From the NCBI GenBank assembly GCA_024472245.1, contig JANBXD010000002.1:682001-746000 (forward strand): a stretch of 64,000 nt of DNA. The letters are read 5' to 3'. The notes beneath the pieces are model-generated. The model was given only the letters and a program-made list of their open reading frames with translations. It was not told where the DNA came from and did no database searches. The translations under genes were made by a program, and so were the position numbers. Positions 36,193 to 46,500 of the stretch are shown one piece after another. The stretch comes from Beauveria sp. NWAFU-1 (lineage: Eukaryota > Ascomycota > Sordariomycetes > Hypocreales > Cordycipitaceae). Each line of letters opens with the position of its first letter. Position 1 is the stretch's first letter.

Positions 36193-37000
36193 CCCATTGA
36201 CCGAATGCATCACCTGCCACGAGCCAAACTTTAAAAAACCCCGGATTCTACCGAAGAAGTATGTCGAGACTCTTTCCAAATGAAAGTAGAAAATCGGCGG
36301 GGAAACAGACGTACTAGTCATTATAGCTTTACGTCTCAATAAAGCTGCCGCGCTCCCCGTCAACAGTCGTAGACACGAGGTAGTCAATCAGGCACGTCAG
36401 TCGACAAAAGCAGAGCAGCAAGCTTACGTATGGGGTCGAGACGGGAACACTATCTGCTACGAGAGGGCAGATAATAGTGATCAAGTACCTGAATGGTGGC
36501 CATGACAGCACCCGAAAGGGTCAAAGGCATCCTGACTTGATCACAGGGAACAGCGGAAACAGTGCATCACATACTGCCAGTGTACGAGGACGAGATATCC
36601 ACACACCCAGGCATGTCTACGTCCACGGTGATGGCCAATCACAGCCTCTACGTTCTGAATCAGCAACGCCGCTCTACCAATAGGGTGCAATTGACCATGC
36701 TGGCAGAATTTGTACCACTAGACAGACAGACTTCTAGTCGCGCCTTCCCCGTAATACTACGTAGTGGCGGTCGGTAGCACCTTTTGGTGACCCCTACGGG
36801 AACCCGCCCCCCTTCCCCAAGCCTAAAATCAGGCTTCTCGTCCGAGTTGACAATCTGGCCAGCCTCGTGCCGCCAGCGCGGACCTGCACCTTACATGGGG
36901 TGTTTTGTGATGTTTTCCTGCGGATGGGAGGTATGCTTTGCGTGTGGCACATTTTACCCCAGGGTGCCCAACGTTCTACGCCGGGGTCAGGCACCGCCAT

Positions 37001-37015
37001 GGAGAGTATAAAAAC
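37001..37015 (+). promoter_or_regulatory. Likely TATA element of the second Clr5 gene
   Basis: GAGAGTATAAAAACC contains TATAAAAA about 140 bp upstream of the ATG at 37147. Position and sequence fit a core promoter; no transcript data support it. Confidence 0.4.
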
Positions 37016-37146
37016 CACGGACTGCGGACCGATTGATGTTCTAGACTTTTCAACCGTACAGCAGGGCCAAGAGTGAATAGAAAGAGAAACAAGAACAGAA
37101 GGAAAAGAAGACAGCTACCCTCATCTATGCTCTTGTGAATTCTGAA

Positions 37147-39610
37147 ATGGATCCCTCCCGCTCGCACCTTCGGGGCGAGCTGCCTCGAGATACTTGCGAC
37201 GACAATGTTGACTTGGTCCTTGACGACACTAGCTATGACTGCTATAGCTACTTATATGACCAAGAACAGACCTACGAATATTTTCTAAGGCCCTCGGAGC
37301 TTGAGCAAGATGAACCGCCTGCTATACCTGCGCATGATGCAGATGCGAGGCTGCCCACTGGCACCACCAATGATGGTGATGCTCAGCCGCAGCCAGGCCG
37401 TCAGGGGTGGGACGACTTCGAAACGGCGATTAAGCATCTGTACCTGGACGAAAAAAAGACCATTAAGCAAATCGTCGAAATCATGCAAGCCCAATATGGC
37501 TTTTACCGCAGGTGAGCAAGATTCACGTCTTACTCGTTGTGCTTGTATTTTTTGACGTTTCGGCAGTGCAAAAGCCTATCAGAATCGCCTTAAACAGTGG
37601 CGAGTTCACAAAAACTTGAATTCAAGCGAGATGAAGCAGATTCTCGAGATTATGAACTATCGCAAGCATTTTGAGGGCAAAGACACGGAATTCTTGGTCC
37701 GGGGTCGGCTGCTGCCCCCTCATAAGATTGCGAGGTTCGTCTCACGAAATGGCGACACGGCAAGAGTCGGCATTCCTCCTGGTAAGTCGGCTTTTCTTTG
37801 TTTATGTGCTTGCATCGATCGTCTGAAACTGCGAGAGAAAACGGAGGCCAACGTGAGACACCAGAGACAGGGACAACAGCATTTTAACAAAACAACAGGA
37901 CCGTCGCCGCCTTGGTTGAGCTATCACACCCCTCACCGTACATACTCCCATGGTGCCTATGGCAGAGAGAAAAGCATACATGCTTCATCCTCTGCTACTC
38001 AAGGTGCATCCATCGCCTCATTCGCGCCAACCGGGAGCGGCTCCCACGAGTGGTATATGCAGAGCACAGCAACCAACGACCCAGCGGCCGAATCCCGACA
38101 GAACACAGCCAACGACACACGCAGAGTGTTGCTCATGCTTACAGAAGAAGATAAGAATGACCTGGCGATATTCTACTGTCCCGTTTCCGAAACGGAATTA
38201 CGGCGCGGCGCAGACAAGCTGCACCAATTACTGGCGGCCGAACGCGCAAGACCGATATGTCCGGTTTCCTGCTGCAGCTACTGCGGCTTCCTACCCGGCT
38301 TGATGGACGTCTCGATACAGGGTGTGAGCTCGCTCGTCAGTAGCACACAGCAGGACCTGGATATGAGAACGCCATCGCTGATAGCGCTGCTCCAATTCGC
38401 CATCAGACACAAAGAGGACGCAGTCTTGCGACATCTTGTGAGCCGGTGCCAACAGTCAAAGTTTGCTCAACGCACACACCGCCATCTGTTGTGTGTGGCG
38501 CTGCAGTACTGTAGAGGTGCGCTTTTTCGTCAGCTCTTACTGCACGGTCTCGACGTCAACGTCGATGCCGCCAGCAGCGCCTGCGCGGGCTTGCTCGAAC
38601 AAGCGCGCATGACGCTGCGCGACTTTACAACCAAACATATAGACTTGAAAGGCGACAATAGCAGCACCTTTCAAGCGATAGGATTCATGTACCGCGCGCG
38701 CGTCATAACCGAGAGGTTGTGGAGAGATGTCGTGCTGTGGACAGCATTACGACACCAACGCGCAGGTGTCCTCCGCGCCTGTCTGCAGCCGCCGACCAGC
38801 GCGAAGCTCGACATTGACGAGCTGATGGACAAGGCAGCGGTTATCTGCCAAATCAGCAAGAACACGGGCTCGTCGGAAGCTGCCGCAGTGCTGGTCGAGC
38901 CTGGGTCGGCTGTGGTCTCGGAAAACGGCGCAACAGTGCTGCACCTGGCCACGAGCTTGCTGCTCGGCGGCCATGTGCAGCGACTTCTTGGCGGGGGTGC
39001 CGACGTCAACGCGGCGATGAAGACGGGCGAGACGGCTCTTCACATACTCGCGGCGTCGTTCTCGGACGGCATCGACGTGGCGCATAGCCTGCTCGCCTGG
39101 GGGGCCTCGGTCGTCGCCACAGACTCCGTCGGCGACACGGCGCTGCACAAGGTGGCGCAGCACGCCTTGGTATCGTGGCGGGAGAGTCTGGCCGCGCTGC
39201 TCATACAAGCCGGCGCCGACGTCAACGCGCTGAATCACCTCGGCGAGACTCCGCTCATCGTTGCGGCGCGGAACCAGGACCTCGAAGCGGCCAGGGTTGT
39301 CATGGCGTGGTTAGTTCGAAAGGGGGCGCGCGTGGACGCGCGCGATCACGACGGCAACACGGCAGAGGTCTACCTGGATACCCGCGTCCGGCAGCACGAG
39401 GCGGAAGAGGAGGAGCGTGCGGCCGGCGCTCACGGCCCGAGCTGGGACCCCCTGCTGTGGGATTGGGGCAGCGACGGCGCCTTCCCGTGGGCCCCGTGCA
39501 CGAGGGGCCCGGGAGTCGAGCCCGCGGGCCGAGTCAGTACGGAACCGGCTGATGTCGTTTCAGCTACGAACATGATTATGTGCAAGGAAACAGGATACAG
39601 ATTGGCATGA
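37147..39610 (+). CDS. Clr5-domain protein with C-terminal ankyrin repeats
   Basis: Exons 37147-37511, 37567-37781, 37899-39610; 764 codons (763 aa). The second intron (117 nt, GTAAGT...ACAG) is a multiple of three and open, so it could be read through; it is removed here because the paralogue has an intron at the same place. The Clr5 domain is at about residues 88-141 (GWDDFETAIKHLYLDEKKTI; FYRSAKAYQNRLKQWRVHKNL). A linker contains DKLHQLLAAERARPICPVSCC and further Cys. Residues ~535-690 are ankyrin repeats: GATVLHLATSLLLGGHVQRL, then GADVNAAMKTGETALHILAA, GDTALHKVAQHAL, and GADVNALNHLGETPLIVAA. Ankyrin repeats bind proteins; the partner is unknown. Clr5 plus ankyrin is a recurring fungal architecture of unknown role. 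It converges with the fusion-enzyme gene 296 bp downstream. Confidence 0.87.
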
Positions 39611-39906
39611 CTAATGATGATGGGAAATTGGAGATAGACTGAGTTATGATTTATCTTGGGAGTGCACGACGACTGATGATGATGGAACTTTGATAACAGA
39701 TTGGGTTGAGGCAACTCTTACATGATACAGTGACAGAACAGTGAGCTGGAATGCTCCATGTGTTTTTTGGAAATGAATTTAATTGTTTTGATAACTCTTG
39801 CCTTGACCACCGTGAACCTTTGGTGTCGAACTGTTGTTGGGACAGCTCTCCTCGAAGCTGCTATAACCTAGTTGGCTAGCAAGGTAGACTTCGAGTAACG
39901 ACAGGC

Positions 39907-42018
39907 TTAGGCCAGATGAGTAGTGTTAAAGAGCCGATTCCCAGTATCAGTAGTTTTGGTCCCTGTAAACTTATTACTTGATACTCGGAGGGCTACCATG
40001 TTGACCCGATGCTGCTCCATCATTGTGCGTAGAGCGTGACCATCAGCGACTGCTTCCTTCTGAACCACTCCTGCCACGACGACAATGTTTGCGAAATCTT
40101 GCTTGAGCCGAGTGACGTGGCGCAGAAAGTCCATGATGCTTTTTCCGCTGTTGACCACTGAATCGACAAGAATCAGATTCTGTTGGTTCTCTAGGTGATG
40201 GTCCTTGATGTCTTCTGGACCAAAGGCGTGCAGAAACATGGCTCTTGGAAAAACCTCACTGATGCCCAAGGCCATGGGCTCTCCGCCACGCATGAGCGCT
40301 ATGATGGTAGTTTGGGGTTCGTGGGCGAGGCGGAACCCGGCAGTTTGGTGCCCCTGCACATGTGGCACATTGAAACTCTCAACGCCAATCACTTCTGTGA
40401 GAAATTGTAGCGCCAGGTATTTGCCAGCCTCCTGGTGAGCCTGTCTCAGTGCCACGCCGGCTACGGAGGCGTCGCGAGTCGGAGACATGAGCAGCTTTGC
40501 TGCACCAGTGTCTGTGGCATGAACCACGGTGCAGCTATAAGTCGACACTGACTTGGACACGGGGACAGTTGTCTCCGTCCCGCGGCGGGATATGAGCGCT
40601 TCGACAAAATCGGGATCAGAGAATGCCAGTAGCGGTAACTTTGTAGCGTTTAAGCGTGGAGCGACATGTGGCGGGAGGAGCACTTGCTGAGAACAGAATC
40701 CGCGGGCGTCGATGGCTTCGCAAAGGGCATCCTCCATGCTGCGACTTCGATTTCGTGGGTCACCAGAGATGACAACGGACTTGTTAGCCGCCTCTAGCAT
40801 TGGCAAGTCAAGCGGACTATCTCCAAAGGCCCATACATGGAGGCCGAATTGCTGTCGAAGACTCGAGACAACCTGTGCCTTGATCTCTGGAGTCACCACA
40901 ATCTCATCCGCGATCCTACCACCACCAACGACTTTGATGCTATGCCCAAGGCCAGCCTTGTCCATTACCATTTGCCAGACGCGTCGAATGCCGCAGGTCA
41001 GTACAATAACTCGTACATGGCCGTGACTGCAGACTAGCCGCAACAGGGTGATGAACTCGGGATGGACCGTAATAGCAGATGCAAGTTTCTGGCACAGCGC
41101 CTCGAATTCAACCTCGTTGGTGGCTTCTTCATACAAGAGTGTTGCTTGGCGAAATGCGGTCTCGGAATAGCCGAGCGGACTGCCAAAAAGGCTCTTTAGC
41201 GGGCACATGTCCAATGTCTCTCGGCTTGAGCACTTTGCAGCCTGCCAAAACATGGAACCAGCATCTTGGCCCGCCAGAGTCTTGTCCGCATCGACAACAA
41301 GCACAGTCTCTGCGCGCTCCTCGCCCACGAGTGCCGCTTCGACCTTGTTCATGACGAGAGCGAGGTTGCGTCTTGCGTTGCTCTGCTCGAAATGGCGCAC
41401 CAACTTCAAAGTAAAAGGAAGCGGGCTGTCGTGCTGCGGAACAACCGACAATAGAATGCAGTGCTGTCTACAGAGCCCGCCGAGTTGGTCAATCTCGGCT
41501 CGCTGCCACTGCTCCAAGTGTGCGGCAGACACTGGCGGGCGATGACGCTGCGTGTCGCCTAGCCGGCGTTGGAGGATGGCGCGGACAGGCACATTCAAGT
41601 AGATGATGTGCGTATAGACGCAAAAGTCGTTGGCGGTAGCGACAATGTCGCCTGCCAATTCATCTTCTGGCCAAAACATGTAATGGCCAACGACTAGAGC
41701 AGTGCGGTTCTTCGCCAAGCACTCTTTTGCGACACTGGCAATGGCCCGCTCTCGCACAAGGCGCTGTGCCTGTTTGTCAAGTTTTGTAAAGGCGGCAAGA
41801 CCTCCAGCAACGTTGGCGGATATCAACTCGGATCCTTCGTGAAAGACAAACTTTTTGTCGTCTAGTTCAAGCTTGAGCTCGTTGATCAAAGTAGACTTGC
41901 CAGACCCCGGAAGTCCGTACAATCCAATGATTATCGGCTTCTTGTCAGAAGCTGGGTCAGATTCGATTTTGACTGCCGCAGAAGCGATGGACGCCTGCGA
42001 TATGGTTGGGGTGACCAT
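39907..42018 (-). CDS. Three-domain fusion: P-loop nucleoside/nucleotide kinase-like, HAD-type phosphatase, uracil phosphoribosyltransferase-like
   Basis: Intronless. The ATG at 42018 (AAT ATGG, purine at -3) gives 703 aa; an upstream in-frame ATG at 42081 in a weaker context would add 21 residues including five His. Domain 1 (~28-220) has the Walker A motif GLPGSGKST (35-43) and resembles AAA_33/uridine-kinase folds. Domain 2 (~235-430) has DADKT (243-247), the DxDxT nucleophile of HAD hydrolases, and GDSPLDLPMLEAANK, a typical motif IV of the phosphoserine-phosphatase group. Domain 3 (~480-703) has the PRPP loop-like VDSVVNSGKS (~618-627) and the end TDTGNRLFNTTHL, close to uracil phosphoribosyltransferases. 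Kinase plus UPRT suggests pyrimidine salvage to UMP; the HAD part could remove phosphate from nucleotides. The joint role is inference. Confidence 0.85.
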   Translation of the reverse strand: MVTPTISQASIASAAVKIESDPASDKKPIIIGLYGLPGSGKSTLINELKLELDDKKFVFHEGSELISANVAGGLAAFTKLDKQAQRLVRERAIASVAKECLAKNRTALVVGHYMFWPEDELAGDIVATANDFCVYTHIIYLNVPVRAILQRRLGDTQRHRPPVSAAHLEQWQRAEIDQLGGLCRQHCILLSVVPQHDSPLPFTLKLVRHFEQSNARRNLALVMNKVEAALVGEERAETVLVVDADKTLAGQDAGSMFWQAAKCSSRETLDMCPLKSLFGSPLGYSETAFRQATLLYEEATNEVEFEALCQKLASAITVHPEFITLLRLVCSHGHVRVIVLTCGIRRVWQMVMDKAGLGHSIKVVGGGRIADEIVVTPEIKAQVVSSLRQQFGLHVWAFGDSPLDLPMLEAANKSVVISGDPRNRSRSMEDALCEAIDARGFCSQQVLLPPHVAPRLNATKLPLLAFSDPDFVEALISRRGTETTVPVSKSVSTYSCTVVHATDTGAAKLLMSPTRDASVAGVALRQAHQEAGKYLALQFLTEVIGVESFNVPHVQGHQTAGFRLAHEPQTTIIALMRGGEPMALGISEVFPRAMFLHAFGPEDIKDHHLENQQNLILVDSVVNSGKSIMDFLRHVTRLKQDFANIVVVAGVVQKEAVADGHALRTMMEQHRVNMVALRVSSNKFTGTKTTDTGNRLFNTTHLA

Positions 42019-42578
42019 ATTGATGGTAATGTGATGATGGTGGTGAAGAAGAATGGTGCGAGCACGATGAAGGAAATGCAAAAAGGAATAGTTTAGGTGA
42101 GTACGTATATTAAAATGAGGGAGTAGGGCTGTTTATTAAATAATGATTGAGTCTCGGTGAAGAGCAGCGAATTTGCGTTGTTGCGATCAGGCAGCCTTGT
42201 ATCATGGCGACTCCGTGCAGTAGTGGTAGGCCCTGCATTTCGCACAGAGCAGATTTATGGGAGAAGACGCTAGAATTGTCTTGACCGGAAGCACACTTGT
42301 TCATATTGACCGAAAGAATACTTGTTGATATTCAAGTGATTTAGAACATGGCGAGAGTTGATCTCTTTGGCCTCGTTCTTCTCGGCGGATTTATCACTGC
42401 GTACCTGGCTGGCATCTGCAGAACAGTAATGAGCGTTGGTAGCTACGCGGTGGAAAAAAGTCACCTTGATGTATAATCTTAAGCATATAGATGTAGGTGA
42501 GAATGTAAAGTATTGATCTTGATAGCGGCATACTCTGGAGCGGGTAGCCCGTTCTGTATTACATACCTGAGAATGGAA

Positions 42579-42636
42579 TAGACGTCAGTAGCCTCAATTC
42601 GTTTGTATCTCGGGGTTCAGAGCCCCGTGACGTCTA
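42579..42636. repeat. Inverted repeat with CRE-like arms and an inner T-arm-like hairpin
   Basis: TAGACGTCA (42579-42587) pairs with TGACGTCTA (42628-42636). Directly inside the right arm is CGGGG-TTCAGAG-CCCCG (42611-42627), a 5-bp stem with a 7-nt loop. The result resembles the acceptor stem and T-arm of a tRNA, but only 23 nt lie between the left arm and the hairpin, too few for D and anticodon arms. The arms are also one base short of the bZIP site TGACGTCA. Confidence 0.7.
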
Positions 42637-42984
42637 CTACCAGGGCATTGCAATACAATATGCGCCAGCATGTGGTAGCCTTGGGTATCAGCTTTGGGCT
42701 GTGCAAAGCTGCACGCCGAGCCTGACCGGTTGAGGCCCGTCTAGCTTGGGCTCTACTACTCTTTCCCCTGTTTTAATGTCTAGACAACACGAACTGAGTC
42801 AGGGTTTCGGGGAAAAGGCTGCTACATCTATGATACAGCAGCTAATGGAGAGCAAAGAAGGGAAATTGCGGCAAGGGTTCAAACAACAAACCGGCAGGGC
42901 AATCAATTGCCTTGCGGCTTGTTGTCGCGATTGCTCGCGGGTAGCTACAGTGCCTCCTGTGGTGTCTTGACTGAATGTAGGTAA

Positions 42985-43215
42985 TATCACCTTTGTTCAA
43001 TATTATATTATACATTTATTTCGGTATTTTTCGTTCCTCACAGATACCTCCAAGCTATACGACCCAGATCAAGTTTATGCTGCTGACTTTTTTCTATAGA
43101 CATTATTCTCAAATAAGGCTTCCTTTTCAACTTCTCTTTCATATAATGTCTTACAATTATATATCGAAAAGAATAATTAAAGGCATTTGAATAGAAATAT
43201 TTTCATTAATAACAA
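42985..43215. other. AT-rich island
   Basis: About 230 bp, clearly richer in A/T than neighbouring DNA, with runs such as TATTATATTATACA. It could be a remnant of repeat-induced point mutation or simply promoter DNA. No repeat structure or open frame of note. Confidence 0.5.
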
Positions 43216-43529
43216 GGGTATATTTACAAGTGTCCCACTTGCCCCTATGCCCCGGGATTGGACGGTAGGTACAGGGGCGGGGCATTGTCTCAGCATGTCG
43301 ACCCAAGTTTTCGCGGAGGCATTAACTGTAAACGATAATGTTCTTTGCTTGTCTGCTAAAGGTACTTAACTGCAGTGATGCCTCGCGTTCAAATAGCACC
43401 CAACGTCCGAGCCCTTGCGTAGAGGACGAGTCGCAACTTACGCTCCTGCCCACATATTTACCTCACCCCTTCCTCCTCCTCCATCTCGGGTTAGAGATCA
43501 TCAGAGGCAGCTGCCTTTGACGAAAGATT

Positions 43530-46500
43530 ATGGAAGTCTTTTTGAAGAATGTCCCCATTGATGTGGGTGAAGACCGTCTCAAAAAAGAACTCACGCCCTT
43601 TCTCAATGCTCTCAGCATCGTCGACTTCATTGTCGATAAACCAAAGCGAAAGAGCTTGGCCTGGATTTCATTTCTCAAGCACAGCGATGGTGAAGCGTTT
43701 CTCAAAAAGCATGGCAAAGTAGCCGCCCTCCCGACCCCCCAAAAGCCGCTGGCCACGGATGGTGACACGTTTATCAAAAAGCACGGCAAAGCAGCCGCCG
43801 GGCCATCCCCCCAAAAGCCACAACCATCAGGTGGTCGTCTTCGGGATATTGCGCGGCTGCACCTACTATCAGCACCCATCTATGCAGAGAGGAGTAGGAG
43901 AGCGGTGAACAAGATGGCGTTGCACCGCCTAACGCACGAGCGCGATGAGCGCCAGAAGAAACCAGACAGAAGCCAGCCAGCACCGGCCATCATTTGTTCC
44001 ATCAACGCAGTCTCGTGTGGCAAGATTGTCTTTGCGCCGCCACAAATGGGGCTGAAATACATACAGCAGATCCATCATCGTCTTGAAGCCACTGCCAAGT
44101 TTGGCCCTCAATTCGTAACGGTGCACGAGGAGGGCATCGCTCGAATGGACATACCCTACCACGTTATCCAAGCAGTCGTTCTGGACGACGGGTCTCAGAG
44201 CATGACATTGATTCTGGAAGACCCCCCCAGATTCTTCCTTGCACGTCCGGATCTTGATGGCCAAGGCGCAAAGTGGGAGCGGCAAACAAGCTTTCCGTTG
44301 TGGGCGAATCATGCCAAGTACGTGTCTCACTGCCTGGTATACCAACTGACGCTTGCTGGTGGCTACAATTCAACAGTTCGCGCTCTTCGCCGCCAGGATA
44401 TTCTTTCGCTGAATGTCGAGAGCATCCCGCTTACAGCTACCCCGACACCTACTGTCGAGGACTACTCTACTGCCATGAAGGCATTCGAAGGGAAGATGCA
44501 GAGCCTCGGTAATGCCACAAAACATGTACTCCCCTTCCCCATCCTCTTTCAAGTCCAGACGCTCGTCTGGAACAACTACCTACACCCACACAGCGGACTG
44601 CGTGTACTCGAAATCATCGAGGATACGGCCAGAGATCCCGCCTGGAAAGGCAACACCCCGCCCCTCACCGTCGACACCATGAAGCGGCTCCTGCGTAATA
44701 TTCCGTATCCTATCCCTGGTACAGAACCAGTCGAGGTCGATCCGGCGACCTTTCTGCAAAACGTAGCGCAGGAAGAGATCCATCTCCGCAGTCGAGATCT
44801 GTCCAGGCAGGGCGTGTACGGTCCTAGCGTACCGCGACATCAAACATGGGTCTTCAAAGCCATGGTAGCTCCCACACGCATCTTCCTGCAAGGCCCCGAT
44901 CCCGAGAGCCGGAATAGGGTTTTACGCATGTTTCCCGATCACGGGCATCACTTTCTTCGCGTCACGTTTTGCGACGAAGACGGACAAGACCTTTCATTCA
45001 ACCCCAAGGTTTCCAACGATGCCATCTACGAGCGATACCGCCAAGTTCTCATCAAGGGGATTCGGATTGCTGGCAGGCAATTTTCTTTCCTGGGTTTCTC
45101 GCATTCCTCCCTCCGATCGCACTCGACCTGGTTTCTGGCTCCATTTGTCGGCGCAGATGGCCAGCGTCACACTCGCGACACCATCCTTGCCGCTCTGGGC
45201 GATTTTAGCGACATTCGCATACCGGCAAAATGCGCAGCGCGGATTGGTCAGGCCTTCTCCGAGACCCCTTATGCTGTTGACTTGTTCAAGTCCGGCATTC
45301 ATGTTCGTTGGATTCCAGACGTCAAATCGGCCGACGGGGAACGCGTCTTTAGCGACGGCGTCGGTACACTGTCCAAGGGTGCCATGGAAGAGTTTTGTAA
45401 GGCGTTGCCCGGGCGGTCTACGACTGCTACATGCTTCCAAATTCGCTGGGCGGGCGTCAAAGGCTTACTCGTGCTTGATACGAGATTGCAAGACAAGGTC
45501 ATCTGCGTCCGCAAGGAGTCAATGATGAAATTCCCTAGCCAAGATTTGCAAGAACTTGGAATCTGCGACCTAGCGTCGAGACCATTGCGGTTGGTTCTCA
45601 ATCGTCAAGTGATCAAAATCCTGGAAGACATGGGGACTAGCGATGCATGGTTCCTGGCATTGCAACACGATGCGCTCGAGTTCCTGCGCGCTGTCACTGC
45701 TACGGCCCTCAATACCAGCACTTTCTTGCAATATCAGGATATCGGGAGCGCCATTGGTCTATCGTCATTCATCAAACAACTGGATAAGATGGACATTGAC
45801 TATCGCCGCGATGCGTTCCTCAAGTCTGTTGTGGAACACGTTGTGCTGCGCGAACTGCGGCTGCTCAAACACAAGGCCAGAATCCCCGTCCGCAAGGGAG
45901 TCACGCTTTTTGGAGTCATGGATGAGACTGGATTTCTCCAAGAGAATGAAGTATATGTTACCTACGACGCGACACGGGGTAAGAGCGGAGAGCGTCTAGA
46001 TACCACCTTGACAGACGGCCCTATTATCGTTACCCGATCTCCTGCTCTGCACCCCGGCGACATTCAGTATGTTCAGATGGTGACGCCTCCCAAATCTCAC
46101 CCTCTAAGAAGCCTGAGGAACTGCATTGTCTTCAGCCAGAAGGGTTCCCGAGATCTACCGAGCCAGCTGAGTGGTGGCGATCTTGATGGGGACCTATACA
46201 ACGTCATTTGGGACCCTCGGGCTCGCCCTGGTTGGACCTTTGCACCTGCTGATTACACACGCGTTGTTCCTCCGTCCCTCGATAGGCCAGTGACACGTCA
46301 GGATATTGCCGACTTCTTTGTCGACTTTATGAAGTCGGACATTCTGGGACTGATTGCCATTCGCCACCAGATTATGGCCGACGTGCGAGAACTTGGGACT
46401 CAGGACGGCGAATGCATTAGGCTGGCCGAGATGCACTCGACCGCCGTCGATTATTCCAAGACTGGAATTGCGGTCAATTGGCGAGATTTACCCCGGGCGC

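Larger units (their letters stand above)
35235..37146. other. Intergenic region between the Clr5 paralogues
   Basis: About 1.9 kb with no supported gene. It holds two palindromes (35738-35784 and 36157-36192). The last ~130 bp before 37147 include an AG-rich 5' leader and the sequence GAGAGTATAAAAACC near 37001, a likely TATA element of the second Clr5 gene. Confidence 0.5.
42019..43529. other. Divergent promoter region between the fusion enzyme and the RdRP
   Basis: About 1.5 kb with no gene. It contains the CRE-type inverted repeat at 42579-42636 and a strongly AT-rich segment at about 42985-43215. The last 100 bp before the RdRP are pyrimidine-rich. Confidence 0.5.

Noticed and set aside
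42579..42653. Complete tRNA at the CRE-type inverted repeat
   Set aside because: Only 23 nt separate the left arm from the T-arm-like hairpin, which cannot hold D and anticodon arms.
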